Of a DNA stretch of 64,000 nt, positions 8,488 to 16,876 are shown one piece after another. The notes under the pieces were generated by a model. That model was not told where the DNA came from. It did no database searches and worked only from the letters and a program-made list of their open reading frames with translations. The stretch is from contig NZ_PZYZ01000001.1 in the NCBI RefSeq assembly GCF_003047295.1, positions 434,001 to 498,000 of the forward strand, given 5' to 3'. The DNA is from Nocardioides sediminis (GTDB lineage Bacteria; Actinomycetota; Actinomycetes; Propionibacteriales; Nocardioidaceae). Numbering within the stretch: the stretch's first letter is position 1; every line of letters starts with the position of its first letter. The position numbers and the translations under genes were made by a program.

Positions 8488-9455
8488 CGGTCGGCCTCTT
8501 CGGACTGGTGGGTCGGTGCCTGCTGGCGGGACGGGCTGGACGGGCTGGGCTCGGCTGCCCGGACGGGGGAGTCGGGGAAGGTGCCGGCGGACTCCAGCGA
8601 CGCGAGCACCGCGCGGACCAGGGAGGAGTCGGTGTCGGCGCGCCAGGCGCAGGCGAGCTCGACGGTGGCGCTGTCGGTGACGTCGCGGAAGACCACGCCG
8701 GCGAGCGGCAGGGCACGGGCGGACGCGGGCACCAGGGCGATGCCGAGCCCGGCGGCGACGAGGGCGAGCAGGGCGGCGGTGCCGGGCGCCTCGTGCTCCT
8801 TGCGGGGCGCGAAGCCGGCCTCGGTGCAGCTGCGCAGCACCGCGTCGTTGACCGCGGAGTGGGAGTCGGCGAAGAGGATGAGCTCCTCGGTGCGCAGGTC
8901 GGCCATCGCGACCACCGGCTCGGTGGCCAGCCGGTGGTCGGCGGGCGCGGCCAGCACCAGGGGCTCGATCTCGATCGTGCGCAGCGCCAGCCCCTCGCCC
9001 GACACCGGGGGGCGCAGGATGCCGATGTCGAGGCTGCCGTCGAGCAGCCCGGCGGTCTGGGCGGGGGTCAGCAGGTCGGCGTGGATCTCCAGGGCGACGC
9101 CGGGCAGGTCGCTCTTGACGGCCCGGGCGATGCGCGGCAGCTCCGTGAAGGCGGCCGAGCCGGTGAAGGCGATGCGGACCAGGCCCAGGCGGCCATCGGC
9201 GATGCGACGTACGCCGCGCACGCTGTCCTCGACGGCGTCGAGCACGCGGGTGGCCTCGCCGAGCAGGAACTCGCCCGCGGGGGTCAGGGCGACGTGACGG
9301 GTGGTGCGGGTGAACAGCGCGGTGCCGAGCTCCTTCTCGAGCTGGCGGATCGCCTGCGAGAGGGCGGGTTGCGCGAGGTGGAGCCGCTCGGCGGCGCGGC
9401 CGAAGTGACGGGTCTCCGCGACGGCGGCGAAGTAGCGCAGGTGGCGCAGCTCCAT
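8484..9455 (-). CDS. catR: LysR-family regulator of the cat (and probably ben) operon
   Basis: A 323-residue LysR-type regulator. The winged helix-turn-helix covers residues 1-60 (MELRHLRYFAAVAETRHFGR, then LAQPALSQAIRQLE). The effector domain spans about 90-295, and a Pro/Ser-rich tail closes the protein. CatR/CatM/BenM relatives bind muconate or benzoate. It is the first gene of the cat operon, not divergent from it as most LysR genes are. The ATG at 9455 has a GGAGG-containing site upstream. A T-N11-A inverted repeat lies at 9592-9614, centred 65 bp before the predicted start of transcription. A second such box lies before benA. Calling it catR rests on context. Confidence 0.85.
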   Translation of the reverse strand: MELRHLRYFAAVAETRHFGRAAERLHLAQPALSQAIRQLEKELGTALFTRTTRHVALTPAGEFLLGEATRVLDAVEDSVRGVRRIADGRLGLVRIAFTGSAAFTELPRIARAVKSDLPGVALEIHADLLTPAQTAGLLDGSLDIGILRPPVSGEGLALRTIEIEPLVLAAPADHRLATEPVVAMADLRTEELILFADSHSAVNDAVLRSCTEAGFAPRKEHEAPGTAALLALVAAGLGIALVPASARALPLAGVVFRDVTDSATVELACAWRADTDSSLVRAVLASLESAGTFPDSPVRAAEPSPSSPSRQQAPTHQSEEADR

Positions 9456-9544
9456 GTCCTCGACCTCCGTACGGCTCTGGGGTGTGTGGGTGTCCGGACG
9501 GGAGTGCCCGGCGGGGGTGTGGTGGCCGTCACCACGATCAATTC

Positions 9545-9574
9545 ACGGTAGGTCTGAATATTCATCGATGACAA
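9545..9574 (-). promoter_or_regulatory. predicted promoter of the catR-catB-catA-catC operon
   Basis: On the minus strand TTGTCA (9569-9574) is followed, 18 nt later, by TACCGT (9545-9550). Transcription would start near 9538, leaving about 83 nt of leader before the catR ATG at 9455. The LysR-type box at 9592-9614 is centred about 65 bp upstream of that start, the classical recognition-site position for this family. Confidence 0.5.
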
Positions 9575-9591
9575 GGACGCGTTAGGCGATG

Positions 9592-9614
9592 ATTGATAGG
9601 TCCCGTTGATCAAT
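9592..9614. promoter_or_regulatory. LysR-type T-N11-A operator, cat side
   Basis: A perfect inverted repeat ATTGAT-N11-ATCAAT fits the T-N11-A signature of LysR-type regulators. It belongs to a 46-bp segment (9591-9636) that recurs at 10636-10681 with 37 of 46 bases identical. It lies between the catR promoter and the end of the CHAD gene. Confidence 0.65.
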
Positions 9615-9625
9615 GACACCCTGGG

Positions 9626-10591
9626 TCAGACCCAGGATTTTGTCCGGATCCGCCGCCACGCCTTCTCGAAGTCCCGGACCGCCGCCTCGCCGCGCGCCTC
9701 CTCGAGCGCGTGCAGCCGGCCGAAGGTGAAGCCGTTCTCCGCCTCGCCGTGCGCCTGCGCGCCGTACTCGCGGAGCAGGGCCCGGGACACGACGGAGTCC
9801 TGGTGCTCCCCGAGCGAACGCTGCACCGCCGTCGCCCGGCGGACCAGCTTGTCGGCACGCTTGCCCAGGACCGGCGCGGCCGCCTCCGCGGCGTACCGCA
9901 GCCGCTTGGCCTTCTTGCGCGCCTCGTGCAGGGCCAGGTCCCGGTCCTGCCCCTCGCGCTCCTCGGCGGCCTCGACGGCGCGGCGCAGCCGCTCGAGGTC
10001 GCGGCGCAGCAGGTCGGGCAGGAGGTCGCGGGCCGGCTCCTGCGCTCGGGCACCGAGGGGCGGCTCGAGGACGAGCTGGTCCAGGGCGTCGAGCAGGCGG
10101 GCGCTCCTCTCGTCCTCGAGGGCGCGCAGCGCCCGCTCGCGGCCGCGCCGCTCGGCGCCGCGCAGCCCGTCGTCGATACGGCTCGCCACCGGACCCAGGA
10201 CCAGCTCCGGAGGCTGGGCCTCCAGCATCGCGAGGAGGCGCTCGCGCAGCACCTGGGCGTCCCGGGCCGGGCTCAGCTCCTGCCCCAGCCACCGCAGCTC
10301 GTCGCGGACCCCGTCGGGCGTCCCGCCCTCGAGGACCGGGCCGAAGGTGGTGAGCGCCGAGCGCAACCGTCGCGCGGCGATGCGCATCGCGTGCACCGAT
10401 CCGTCCTCGTGCCCCCGGACACGACGTCCCTGCTCGTGCAGGGCGGCGAGCTGGCCGGCCAGGCGGTGGCGCAGGACGACGGCGGTCGAGGCGTCCCGGA
10501 GCTGCTCGCGCAGCTGCGTGCGGGTCAGGTCGCCCGGCAGGTCGGCAGGGGCCAGGGGGAGCGGGACCGCGTCCCAGTGCTCGATCGCCAT
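9626..10591 (-). CDS. CHAD domain protein (polyphosphate-associated)
   Basis: A 321-residue, almost wholly helical protein with the CHAD pattern of conserved histidines and basic residues: VHAMRIAARRLRSAL near 65-82 and its repeat LHEARKKAKRLRYAAEAA near 215-235. CHAD domains bind inorganic polyphosphate. No catalytic CYTH domain is attached. The ATG at 10591 has GAGGA just upstream. The gene sits alone between the leftward cat operon and the rightward ben operon, with near-copies of one 46-bp regulatory segment on both sides. It may have been inserted into an ancestral shared cat/ben control region. Any link with benzoate use is unproven. Confidence 0.9.
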   Translation of the reverse strand: MAIEHWDAVPLPLAPADLPGDLTRTQLREQLRDASTAVVLRHRLAGQLAALHEQGRRVRGHEDGSVHAMRIAARRLRSALTTFGPVLEGGTPDGVRDELRWLGQELSPARDAQVLRERLLAMLEAQPPELVLGPVASRIDDGLRGAERRGRERALRALEDERSARLLDALDQLVLEPPLGARAQEPARDLLPDLLRRDLERLRRAVEAAEEREGQDRDLALHEARKKAKRLRYAAEAAAPVLGKRADKLVRRATAVQRSLGEHQDSVVSRALLREYGAQAHGEAENGFTFGRLHALEEARGEAAVRDFEKAWRRIRTKSWV

Positions 10592-10636
10592 TCCTCATTG
10601 TCGACCCCTCGAGGGTCCGCCGAAAAGATCCGGCCG

Positions 10637-10659
10637 ATCGATAAGCCCCGCCGATCAAT
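10637..10659. promoter_or_regulatory. LysR-type T-N11-A operator, ben side
   Basis: ATCGAT-N11-ATCAAT has the same 11-nt spacer and the same right half-site as the cat-side box; the left half differs at one base. It lies 120 bp before the benA start. No convincing -10 is visible where one would be expected (about 10700), as is common for activator-dependent promoters. The resemblance implies the same regulator acts on both operons. Confidence 0.55.
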
Positions 10660-10778
10660 GACCCCCCGGGCCAGACCTAGGCATTGCCCTCGTGTGACGA
10701 CCGCCACGCGGTGCCACTGTTCTGCGAACGCCCAGCAGGAGCACCCGACAGCCAGCACGGAACGCCTGGAGGAACCCC

Positions 10779-12146
10779 ATGACCGAGACGCTCTCCGACC
10801 GCACGACCCACCTGGAGGGAGTGCTCGCCGACGCCGTCGTCGAGGACGCCGAGGCCGGCGCCTACCGGGCCAACCGGCGCATCTTCACCGACGAGGAGCT
10901 CTTCGAGCTGGAGATGAAGCACATCTTCGAGGGCAACTGGATCTACCTCGCCCACGAGAGCCAGCTCCCCGAGCCGGGCGACTACTTCACGACGTACATG
11001 GGTCGCCAGCCGGTCGTCATCACGCGCGACAAGGACGGCGAGCTGCACCTGCTGATCAACGCCTGCGCGCACCGCGGGGCGATGATCTGCCGCCGCAAGA
11101 CCGACAACCGGACGACGCTGACCTGCCCGTTCCACGGCTGGACCTTCCGCAACGACGGCACGCTGCTCAAGGTCAAGGACCCCGACGGCGCCGGCTACCC
11201 GGCGAGCTTCGACACCAACGGGTCGCACAACATGACCAAGGTGGCGCGGTTCGACAGCTACCGCGGCTTCCTGTTCGGGAGCCTCAACCCCGACGTCAGC
11301 ACCCTCGAGGAGCACCTCGGCGACACCACCAAGGTGATCGACATGCTCGTCGACCAGTCGCCCGAGGGCCTGGAGGTGCTGCGCGGCTCGTCGACCTACA
11401 CCTACGACGGGAACTGGAAGGTGCAGGCCGAGAACGGCGCCGACGGCTACCACGTGACCGCGACCCACTGGAACTACGCGGCCACCACCTCGCGCCGCAA
11501 CACCGGCGAGTCCGCCAACTCCACCAAGACCCTCGACGCCGGCAGCTGGGGCAAGTCGGGCGGCGGCTACTGGTCCTACCCCAACGGTCACCTGTGCCTG
11601 TGGACGTGGGCCGGGAACCCCGAGGACCGACCCCTGTGGGACCGGATGGAGGAGCTGAAGGAGAGGTACGGCGACGCCAAGGGCGAGTTCATGGTCAAGG
11701 GCAGCCGCAACCTGTGCCTCTACCCGAACGTGTACCTGATGGACCAGTTCTCCACGCAGATCCGGCACTTCCGGCCGATCGCGCCGGACCAGACCGAGGT
11801 CACCATCTACTGCATCGCCCCCAAGGGCGAGAGCGCCGAGTCGCGGGCCTGGCGGATCCGGCAGTACGAGGACTTCTTCAACGCCTCCGGCATGGCGACC
11901 CCCGACGACCTGGAGGAGTTCCGCTCCTGCCAGCTCACCTTCCGGGCCACCGCCGCGCCGTGGAACGACATGAGCCGCGGTGCCGAGCACTGGCTCACCG
12001 GGCCCGACGAGGTCGCGACCGCCCTCGACATGCCGGGCGTGATCTCGGCGGGCCTCAAGAACGAGGACGAGGGGCTCTACCCCGTCCAGCACGGCTACTG
12101 GCTCGACACCATGCGCGCCGCGCTCGAGACCGAGAAGGGGGCCTGA
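10779..12146 (+). CDS. benA: benzoate 1,2-dioxygenase, large (alpha) subunit
   Basis: A 455-residue ring-hydroxylating oxygenase alpha subunit forming the cis-diol from benzoate with BenB and the BenC reductase. Rieske 2Fe-2S ligands are C96, H98, C116 and H119 (CAHRG and CPFHGW). The mononuclear iron histidines are H225 and H230 in [10 protein letters not shown], with the bridging Asp just before them. The segment from 180 to the end is the catalytic domain. It is the first gene of benA-benB-benCD-benK-benR. The next gene begins 5 bp downstream. The ATG follows a CTGGAGGAACCCC ribosome site. Confidence 0.96.
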   Translation: MTETLSDRTTHLEGVLADAVVEDAEAGAYRANRRIFTDEELFELEMKHIFEGNWIYLAHESQLPEPGDYFTTYMGRQPVVITRDKDGELHLLINACAHRGAMICRRKTDNRTTLTCPFHGWTFRNDGTLLKVKDPDGAGYPASFDTNGSHNMTKVARFDSYRGFLFGSLNPDVSTLEEHLGDTTKVIDMLVDQSPEGLEVLRGSSTYTYDGNWKVQAENGADGYHVTATHWNYAATTSRRNTGESANSTKTLDAGSWGKSGGGYWSYPNGHLCLWTWAGNPEDRPLWDRMEELKERYGDAKGEFMVKGSRNLCLYPNVYLMDQFSTQIRHFRPIAPDQTEVTIYCIAPKGESAESRAWRIRQYEDFFNASGMATPDDLEEFRSCQLTFRATAAPWNDMSRGAEHWLTGPDEVATALDMPGVISAGLKNEDEGLYPVQHGYWLDTMRAALETEKGA

Positions 12147-12151
12147 GCGCG

Positions 12152-12703
12152 ATGGGCACCGACGCCATGACCACGACCCAGCAGACCGGCACCGACCTGG
12201 ACGTCACCGCCGACCTCGTCCTCCAGCACGCGGTCGAGCAGTTCCTCTACCGCGAGGCGCGCCACCTCGACGACCGCGAGTTCGAGAAGTGGCTCGAGTG
12301 CTACGCCGACGACGTCGTCTACTGGATGCCCGCCTGGGGCGACGACGACGAGCTCACTCAAGACCCGCAGCGCGACATCTCGCTGATCTACTACCCCAAC
12401 AAGGGTGGCCTGGAGGACCGGGTCTTCCGGATCCGCACCGAGCGCTCGTCGGCGACCTCGATCCCCGAGCCGCGCACCAGCCACAACATCACCAACGTCG
12501 AGGTGATCGAGCAGCGCGGTGCGCTGGTCGACGTGCGCTTCAACTGGCACACCATGTACTTCCGCTACAAGACGATCGACCCCTACTACGGCACGACGTT
12601 CGCCACGATCGACTTCTCCGGACCCTCGCCCCTCATCCGTCGCAAGACCGTGGTGCTCAAGAACGACTACATCCACCACGTCGTCGACGTGTACCACTTC
12701 TGA
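12152..12703 (+). CDS. benB: benzoate 1,2-dioxygenase, small (beta) subunit
   Basis: A 183-residue beta subunit with the cystatin-like fold of ring-hydroxylating dioxygenases (ARHLDDREFEKWLECYADDV, TSHNITNVEV, KNDYIHHVVDVYHF). It is structural, stabilising the alpha3-beta3 hexamer. The ATG at 12152 is 5 bp after the benA stop with AAGGGGG about 10 nt upstream. A second in-frame ATG at 12167 is a poorer match. Length is slightly above the usual 165-170 because of a Thr-rich N-terminus. Confidence 0.94.
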   Translation: MGTDAMTTTQQTGTDLDVTADLVLQHAVEQFLYREARHLDDREFEKWLECYADDVVYWMPAWGDDDELTQDPQRDISLIYYPNKGGLEDRVFRIRTERSSATSIPEPRTSHNITNVEVIEQRGALVDVRFNWHTMYFRYKTIDPYYGTTFATIDFSGPSPLIRRKTVVLKNDYIHHVVDVYHF

Positions 12704-12714
12704 GGTCGCCTGCG

Positions 12715-15423
12715 ATGACCACTGCGATGACCACGACCGACACGACCCAGCCGACGGCCCACCAGGTCGCGCTGAGCTTCGAGGACGGCGTCACCCGCTT
12801 CATCCGGTGCGCCGAGGACCAGACCGTCGCCGACGCGTCGTACCGCTCGCGCATCAACATCCCGCTCGACTGCCGCGACGGCGCCTGCGGCACCTGCAAG
12901 GCGCTGTGCGAGTCGGGGGAGTACGACGGGGGCACCTACATCGAGGACGCGCTCTCGCCCGCCGAGTCGGCCGACGGCTACGTGCTGCCGTGCAGCATGA
13001 AGCCGCGCTCGGACCTCGTGCTCCAGATCGCCAGCACCAGCGAGGTCGCCAAGACCCGCGCGGCGACCTACACCGGTGAGATCACCCGCCTCGAGCGGCT
13101 CTCCCCGACCACGGTCGCCTTCACCGTCGAGACGCCCGAGCGGGACCAGCTGGCGTTCCTGCCCGGCCAGTACGTCAACGTCGCCGTGCCCGGCACCGAG
13201 GAGACCCGGTCCTACTCCTTCAGCAGCGCCCCGGACGACAAGGAGCTGTCCTTCCTGGTCAAGCTCACCCCCGGCGGCGTCATGTCGACCTGGCTGTCCG
13301 AGCAGGCGGCCGTCGGCGACGAGGTCCGCTTCACCGGACCGCACGGCAGCTTCTTCCTGCGCGAGGCCGAGCGTCCCCTGCTGCTGCTCGCCGGCGGCAC
13401 GGGCCTGGCGCCGATCCTCTCGATCCTCCGGCGGCTCCGGGACACCGGCAGCACGCGACCGACCCACCTCGTCTACGGCGTGAGCACCGACGACGACCTG
13501 GTCGAGCTCGACCGGCTCGCCGAGCTCGCGGCCTCGATGCCGTCGCTCACCTGGGACCACTGCGTATCCGACCCGTCGAGCCGGGCGGAGAACAAGGGCT
13601 ACGTGACGACGCTGGTCCGGCCCGAGCACCTGTACGGCGGCGACGTCGCGGTCTACCTCTGTGGCCCGCCCCCGATGGTCGAGGCGGTGCGCTCGCACTT
13701 CGCCGACCAGGGCGTCGTGCCGACCGGCTTCTACTACGAGAAGTTCGCGCTCTCCGGACCCGCGACCCCGGCCGGCGACACACCGGCCCTCGACACCCCT
13801 GCCCTCGACACCCCGGCCGGCGGTGCGCCAGCCACAGAACCGGTTGAGCAGAAGGTGGCTGAGGCACCGCTCGCGGGCGAGTCCCCGGGTGACGCGCCGG
13901 CCGGCGGTGAGGCAGCCACGAAGCCGGCCGCGCAGAAGGTGGCTGGCGCACCGCTCGCGCGGGTCCCGCGGCACCTCGTCTCCCGCGCGATCGCGGGTCG
14001 GGAGGTGCTGCCGGCGTCGGACCTGTCGCCGCTGGGCGCCGGGGCGTCGTACGCCGTGCCCCGCGCGGCCTCCCGCGAGGTCGCCGGCCAGGAGATGCTG
14101 GCCGCGACCGACCTCGCGCCGCTGGTCGAGCCCGAGCCGCAGGCAACGGAGGTCGTCGCCGCCGGCGGCTACGAGATCGGCGAGGAGCACCCCTCGGTCA
14201 CCGAGTCCGACGCGATCTTCGAGGCCCGCCAGGCGCTCGAGCTCGGCGCCCTCGAGCTGGTCCTGGGCCGCCTCACCAGCCGGCAGCTGGCGGGCCACCG
14301 CCTGCTCGCCGAGGGCTGCGTGCCCTACGTCGAGGGCGACCGGTTCGTCGACGCCGCGGCGTACACCGAGACCAACGCGGCCTTCCACGACTACCTCTTC
14401 ACCCTCACCGGCAACGAGCACCTGCTGCAGGCCTACCAGGCCCTCGGCGTGAAGGGCCGGATGGAGGAGGTGCTGCGGACGGCGACCTGGTGCGAGCCGC
14501 GCTGCGCGCAGGACCACCTCGACCTCGTGGACGCGATCGAGTCGGGCGACCGCCAGGCCGCCCGCACCCTCGTGATCGAGCACGCGGAGCGCTCCAAGGC
14601 GACGATGCGCCGCGCGATGGCCGACGCCGAGGTCGAGCAGCGCCCGGCCTTCGTGACGCCCGGCCGCTTCGCCGGCAAGGTCGTCGTCGTCACCGGGGCC
14701 GCCCAGGGCATCGGCGAGCGCACCGCGCGCCGGATCGCCGCCGAGGGCGGCACGCTCGTGCTGGCCGACCGCTCCGACCTCGTGTCGGGGTTGGCCGAGG
14801 AGCTCGGCGCCGTCCCCGTGCTGTGCGACCTGGAGCGGTACGACGGCGCGCGCGCCATGGTCGAGGAGGCCGACGGTCGCCTCGGCCGGGTCGACGTGCT
14901 GGTCAACAACGTCGGCGGCGCGATCAACTTCAAGCCGTTCACCGAGTTCACCGACACCGAGATCGCCGCGGAGGTCGACCGCTCGCTGATGACGACCCTC
15001 TACGCCTGCCGCGCCGTGCTGCCCGGCATGGTCGACCGCGGGCGCGGCGTGATCGTCAACGTGTCCTCGGCCGCCACCCGCGGCATCCACCGGATCCCCT
15101 ACAGCGCCGCCAAGGGCGGCATCAACGCGATCACCGCCTCGCTCGCCCTCGAGTACGCCGACGCCGGCATCCGCGTGGTCGCGACCGCGCCCGGGGGCAC
15201 CGAGGCGCCGCCGCGCCGGATCTCCCGCGGGACCCCCGAGGCGCGCACGGAGCAGGAGAAGGCCTGGTTCCGGGCGCACGTCGACCAGACGCTCGAGCAC
15301 TCGCTCCTGCACCGCTACGGCACGCTCGACGAGCAGGCCGCCGCCATCACCTTCCTCGCCTCCGACGAGGCGTCGTACATCACCGGCACCGTCCTCCCGG
15401 TCGCCGGCGGTGACCTGGGCTGA
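12715..15423 (+). CDS. benC-benD: fusion of benzoate dioxygenase reductase (BenC), FCD domain and cis-diol dehydrogenase (BenD)
   Basis: A single 902-residue frame. Residues 1-100 are a 2Fe-2S ferredoxin (C53, C58, C61, C93). Residues 105-349 are an FAD/NAD reductase with RSYSFSS (165-171), AGGTGLAP (226-233) and CGPPP (316-320). A low-complexity linker follows (350-485). Residues 486-640 resemble the FCD ligand-binding domain of GntR regulators, with metal-type histidines H558, H601 and H623 but no DNA-binding domain. Residues 651-902 are a short-chain dehydrogenase (TGAAQGIGERTA, NVGG, YSAAKGG), i.e. BenD. No stop separates the parts. Internal starts at 14605, 14617 or 14653 could also release BenD alone. 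Start ATG 12715 follows benB by 11 nt. Long BenC forms exist in actinobacteria; fusion to BenD is unfamiliar to me. Confidence 0.9.
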   Translation: MTTAMTTTDTTQPTAHQVALSFEDGVTRFIRCAEDQTVADASYRSRINIPLDCRDGACGTCKALCESGEYDGGTYIEDALSPAESADGYVLPCSMKPRSDLVLQIASTSEVAKTRAATYTGEITRLERLSPTTVAFTVETPERDQLAFLPGQYVNVAVPGTEETRSYSFSSAPDDKELSFLVKLTPGGVMSTWLSEQAAVGDEVRFTGPHGSFFLREAERPLLLLAGGTGLAPILSILRRLRDTGSTRPTHLVYGVSTDDDLVELDRLAELAASMPSLTWDHCVSDPSSRAENKGYVTTLVRPEHLYGGDVAVYLCGPPPMVEAVRSHFADQGVVPTGFYYEKFALSGPATPAGDTPALDTPALDTPAGGAPATEPVEQKVAEAPLAGESPGDAPAGGEAATKPAAQKVAGAPLARVPRHLVSRAIAGREVLPASDLSPLGAGASYAVPRAASREVAGQEMLAATDLAPLVEPEPQATEVVAAGGYEIGEEHPSVTESDAIFEARQALELGALELVLGRLTSRQLAGHRLLAEGCVPYVEGDRFVDAAAYTETNAAFHDYLFTLTGNEHLLQAYQALGVKGRMEEVLRTATWCEPRCAQDHLDLVDAIESGDRQAARTLVIEHAERSKATMRRAMADAEVEQRPAFVTPGRFAGKVVVVTGAAQGIGERTARRIAAEGGTLVLADRSDLVSGLAEELGAVPVLCDLERYDGARAMVEEADGRLGRVDVLVNNVGGAINFKPFTEFTDTEIAAEVDRSLMTTLYACRAVLPGMVDRGRGVIVNVSSAATRGIHRIPYSAAKGGINAITASLALEYADAGIRVVATAPGGTEAPPRRISRGTPEARTEQEKAWFRAHVDQTLEHSLLHRYGTLDEQAAAITFLASDEASYITGTVLPVAGGDLG
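13816..13959 (+). repeat. 60-bp in-frame direct repeat in the benCD linker
   Basis: Units at 13816-13875 and 13900-13959 match at 50 of 60 bases and encode AGGAPATEPVEQKVAEAPLA and AGGEAATKPAAQKVAGAPLA. A 24-bp spacer separates them. They lie in the Ala/Pro-rich linker after the reductase domain and are multiples of three, so the frame is preserved. Tandem duplication or insertion of a repetitive element could have lengthened the linker. Confidence 0.8.
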
Positions 15424-15438
15424 CGTCCCGCCAGCCCG

Positions 15439-15474
15439 CACCACCTCCCTCACCACCTCCCTCACCACCTCCCT
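15439..15474 (+). repeat. three perfect 12-bp tandem units between benCD and benK
   Basis: CACCACCTCCCT is repeated three times without change and followed by a partial unit. It lies in the 84-bp gap between the benCD stop (15423) and the benK start (15508). No function is evident. Confidence 0.85.
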
Positions 15475-15507
15475 CACCGCTGCCACCAGCAGACTGGAGA
15501 AACCGTC

Positions 15508-16876
15508 ATGCCCGAACGCACCTCCGCCACGGAACGGCGACCCGACGAGGCACTCGACCGGCGCCGCCGCCGGTCGGTCGCCTGGGTCGTCGCCCTCTCG
15601 ACGGCCGCGCTGGTCTTCGACGGCTACGACCTGGTCGTCTACGGCACCGTCGTGCCGACCCCTCCTCGCCGACCCCAGCCACCTCGGGACGCTGACCCCG
15701 ACCCAGGCCGGCACGCTGGGCAGCTATGCCCTCATCGGCGTGCTGGTCGGCGCCCTCACCGCCGGCGCCGTCGGCGACCGGATCGGCCGCCGCAAGGTGA
15801 TGCTGGTCAACCTTGCGTGGTTCTCGATCGGGATGGCGATCACGGCCACGACCCAGAGCGTGCAGACCTTCGGGCTGTTCCGGTTCCTCACCGGGGTCGG
15901 GGTCGGCGCGCTCGTCGCGACCGTCGGCGCCCTGGTCGCGGAGTTCGCGCCGCCGGGCCAGCGCAACCGCTACAACGCGATCGTCTACAGCGGCATCCCG
16001 GCCGGCGGCGTCCTCGCCGCCCTCGTCGCCCTCGGGCTGGGCGACGCGATCGGCTGGCGCGGGCTGTTCTGGGTCGGCGCCCTGCCCATCGTGCTGCTCC
16101 TCCCACTCGCCGTGCTGTTCCTCCCCGAGTCGCCCAAGTGGCTGGTGGCCCGCGGCCGGTACGCCGAGGCCGAGCGCGTCGCCGCCCGCACCGGCCTGCC
16201 TGTCCCGGCGCCCGAGACCGACGTTCCCGACAAGGTCGGCTTCCCGGCCCTGGCGACCCGCGGGCTCGCGCTCCCGACGTTCCTCCTCGGGATGATGAGC
16301 TTCGCCGGCCTGCTGCTGACCTACGGCCTCAACACCTGGCTCCCGCAGATCATGGGGGAGCAGGGCTACGGCAAGGCCTACTCGCTGACCTTCCTGCTGA
16401 TCCTCAACCTCGGTGCGATCGTGGGCGGCCTCGCCGCGTCCCTGGCCGCCGACCGGCTCGGGGCCAAGCGGGTCGTCGCGTCGACCTTCGTCCTGGCCGC
16501 GATCACCCTGGCCATGCTGCCCCTGGACCTGCCGGCCGGCCTGCTCTTCGCGGCCGTGGCGCTGGCCGGCGTCGGGACGATCGGCACCCAGGTGCTCATC
16601 TACGGGCTCGTGTCCAACTACTACCCGACCACGGCCCGCGCGGCCGGGGTGGCGTGGTGCGCCGGCTTCGGCCGGCTGGGCGGCATCGTCGGCCCGATCA
16701 TCGGCGGGGTGCTCGTCGGTGCCGGGGTCGGCGGCTCCACGGCCTTCCAGCTGTTCGCCGTGGTCTCCCTCCTCGGGGCGCTGGTCACCAGCCTGGTCCC
16801 GCGGTCCCGGCACGCGGAGCCCGCGCCCGTTCGCGAGGAGCCGGCGACGGAGGTGGGGTCTACGGTTGCGGCGTGA
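15508..16876 (+). pseudogene. benK: benzoate MFS transporter BenK, interrupted by a one-base frameshift
   Basis: An aromatic-acid:H+ symporter (AAHS) of the major facilitator superfamily. The start at 15508 gives a normal N-terminus with the substrate-associated FDGYDLVVYGTVVPT in helix 1. At the C-run 15659-15662 the frame shifts. Translation resumes as LLADPSHLGTLTPTQAG, the GDRIGRRKVML loop and the rest of a twelve-helix protein to 16876. Deleting one C restores a continuous 455-residue protein. The gene is either a mutant, phase-variable or sequencing-error allele. Downstream helices and the loop motif are intact, so decay is recent if real. Its last bases overlap the GTG of benR. Confidence 0.85.

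Noticed and set aside
15410..15660. Alternative start for benK at 15410 in the second frame
   Set aside because: The translated segment is low-complexity and lacks helix 1 of the symporter family, which is found intact in the other frame from 15508.
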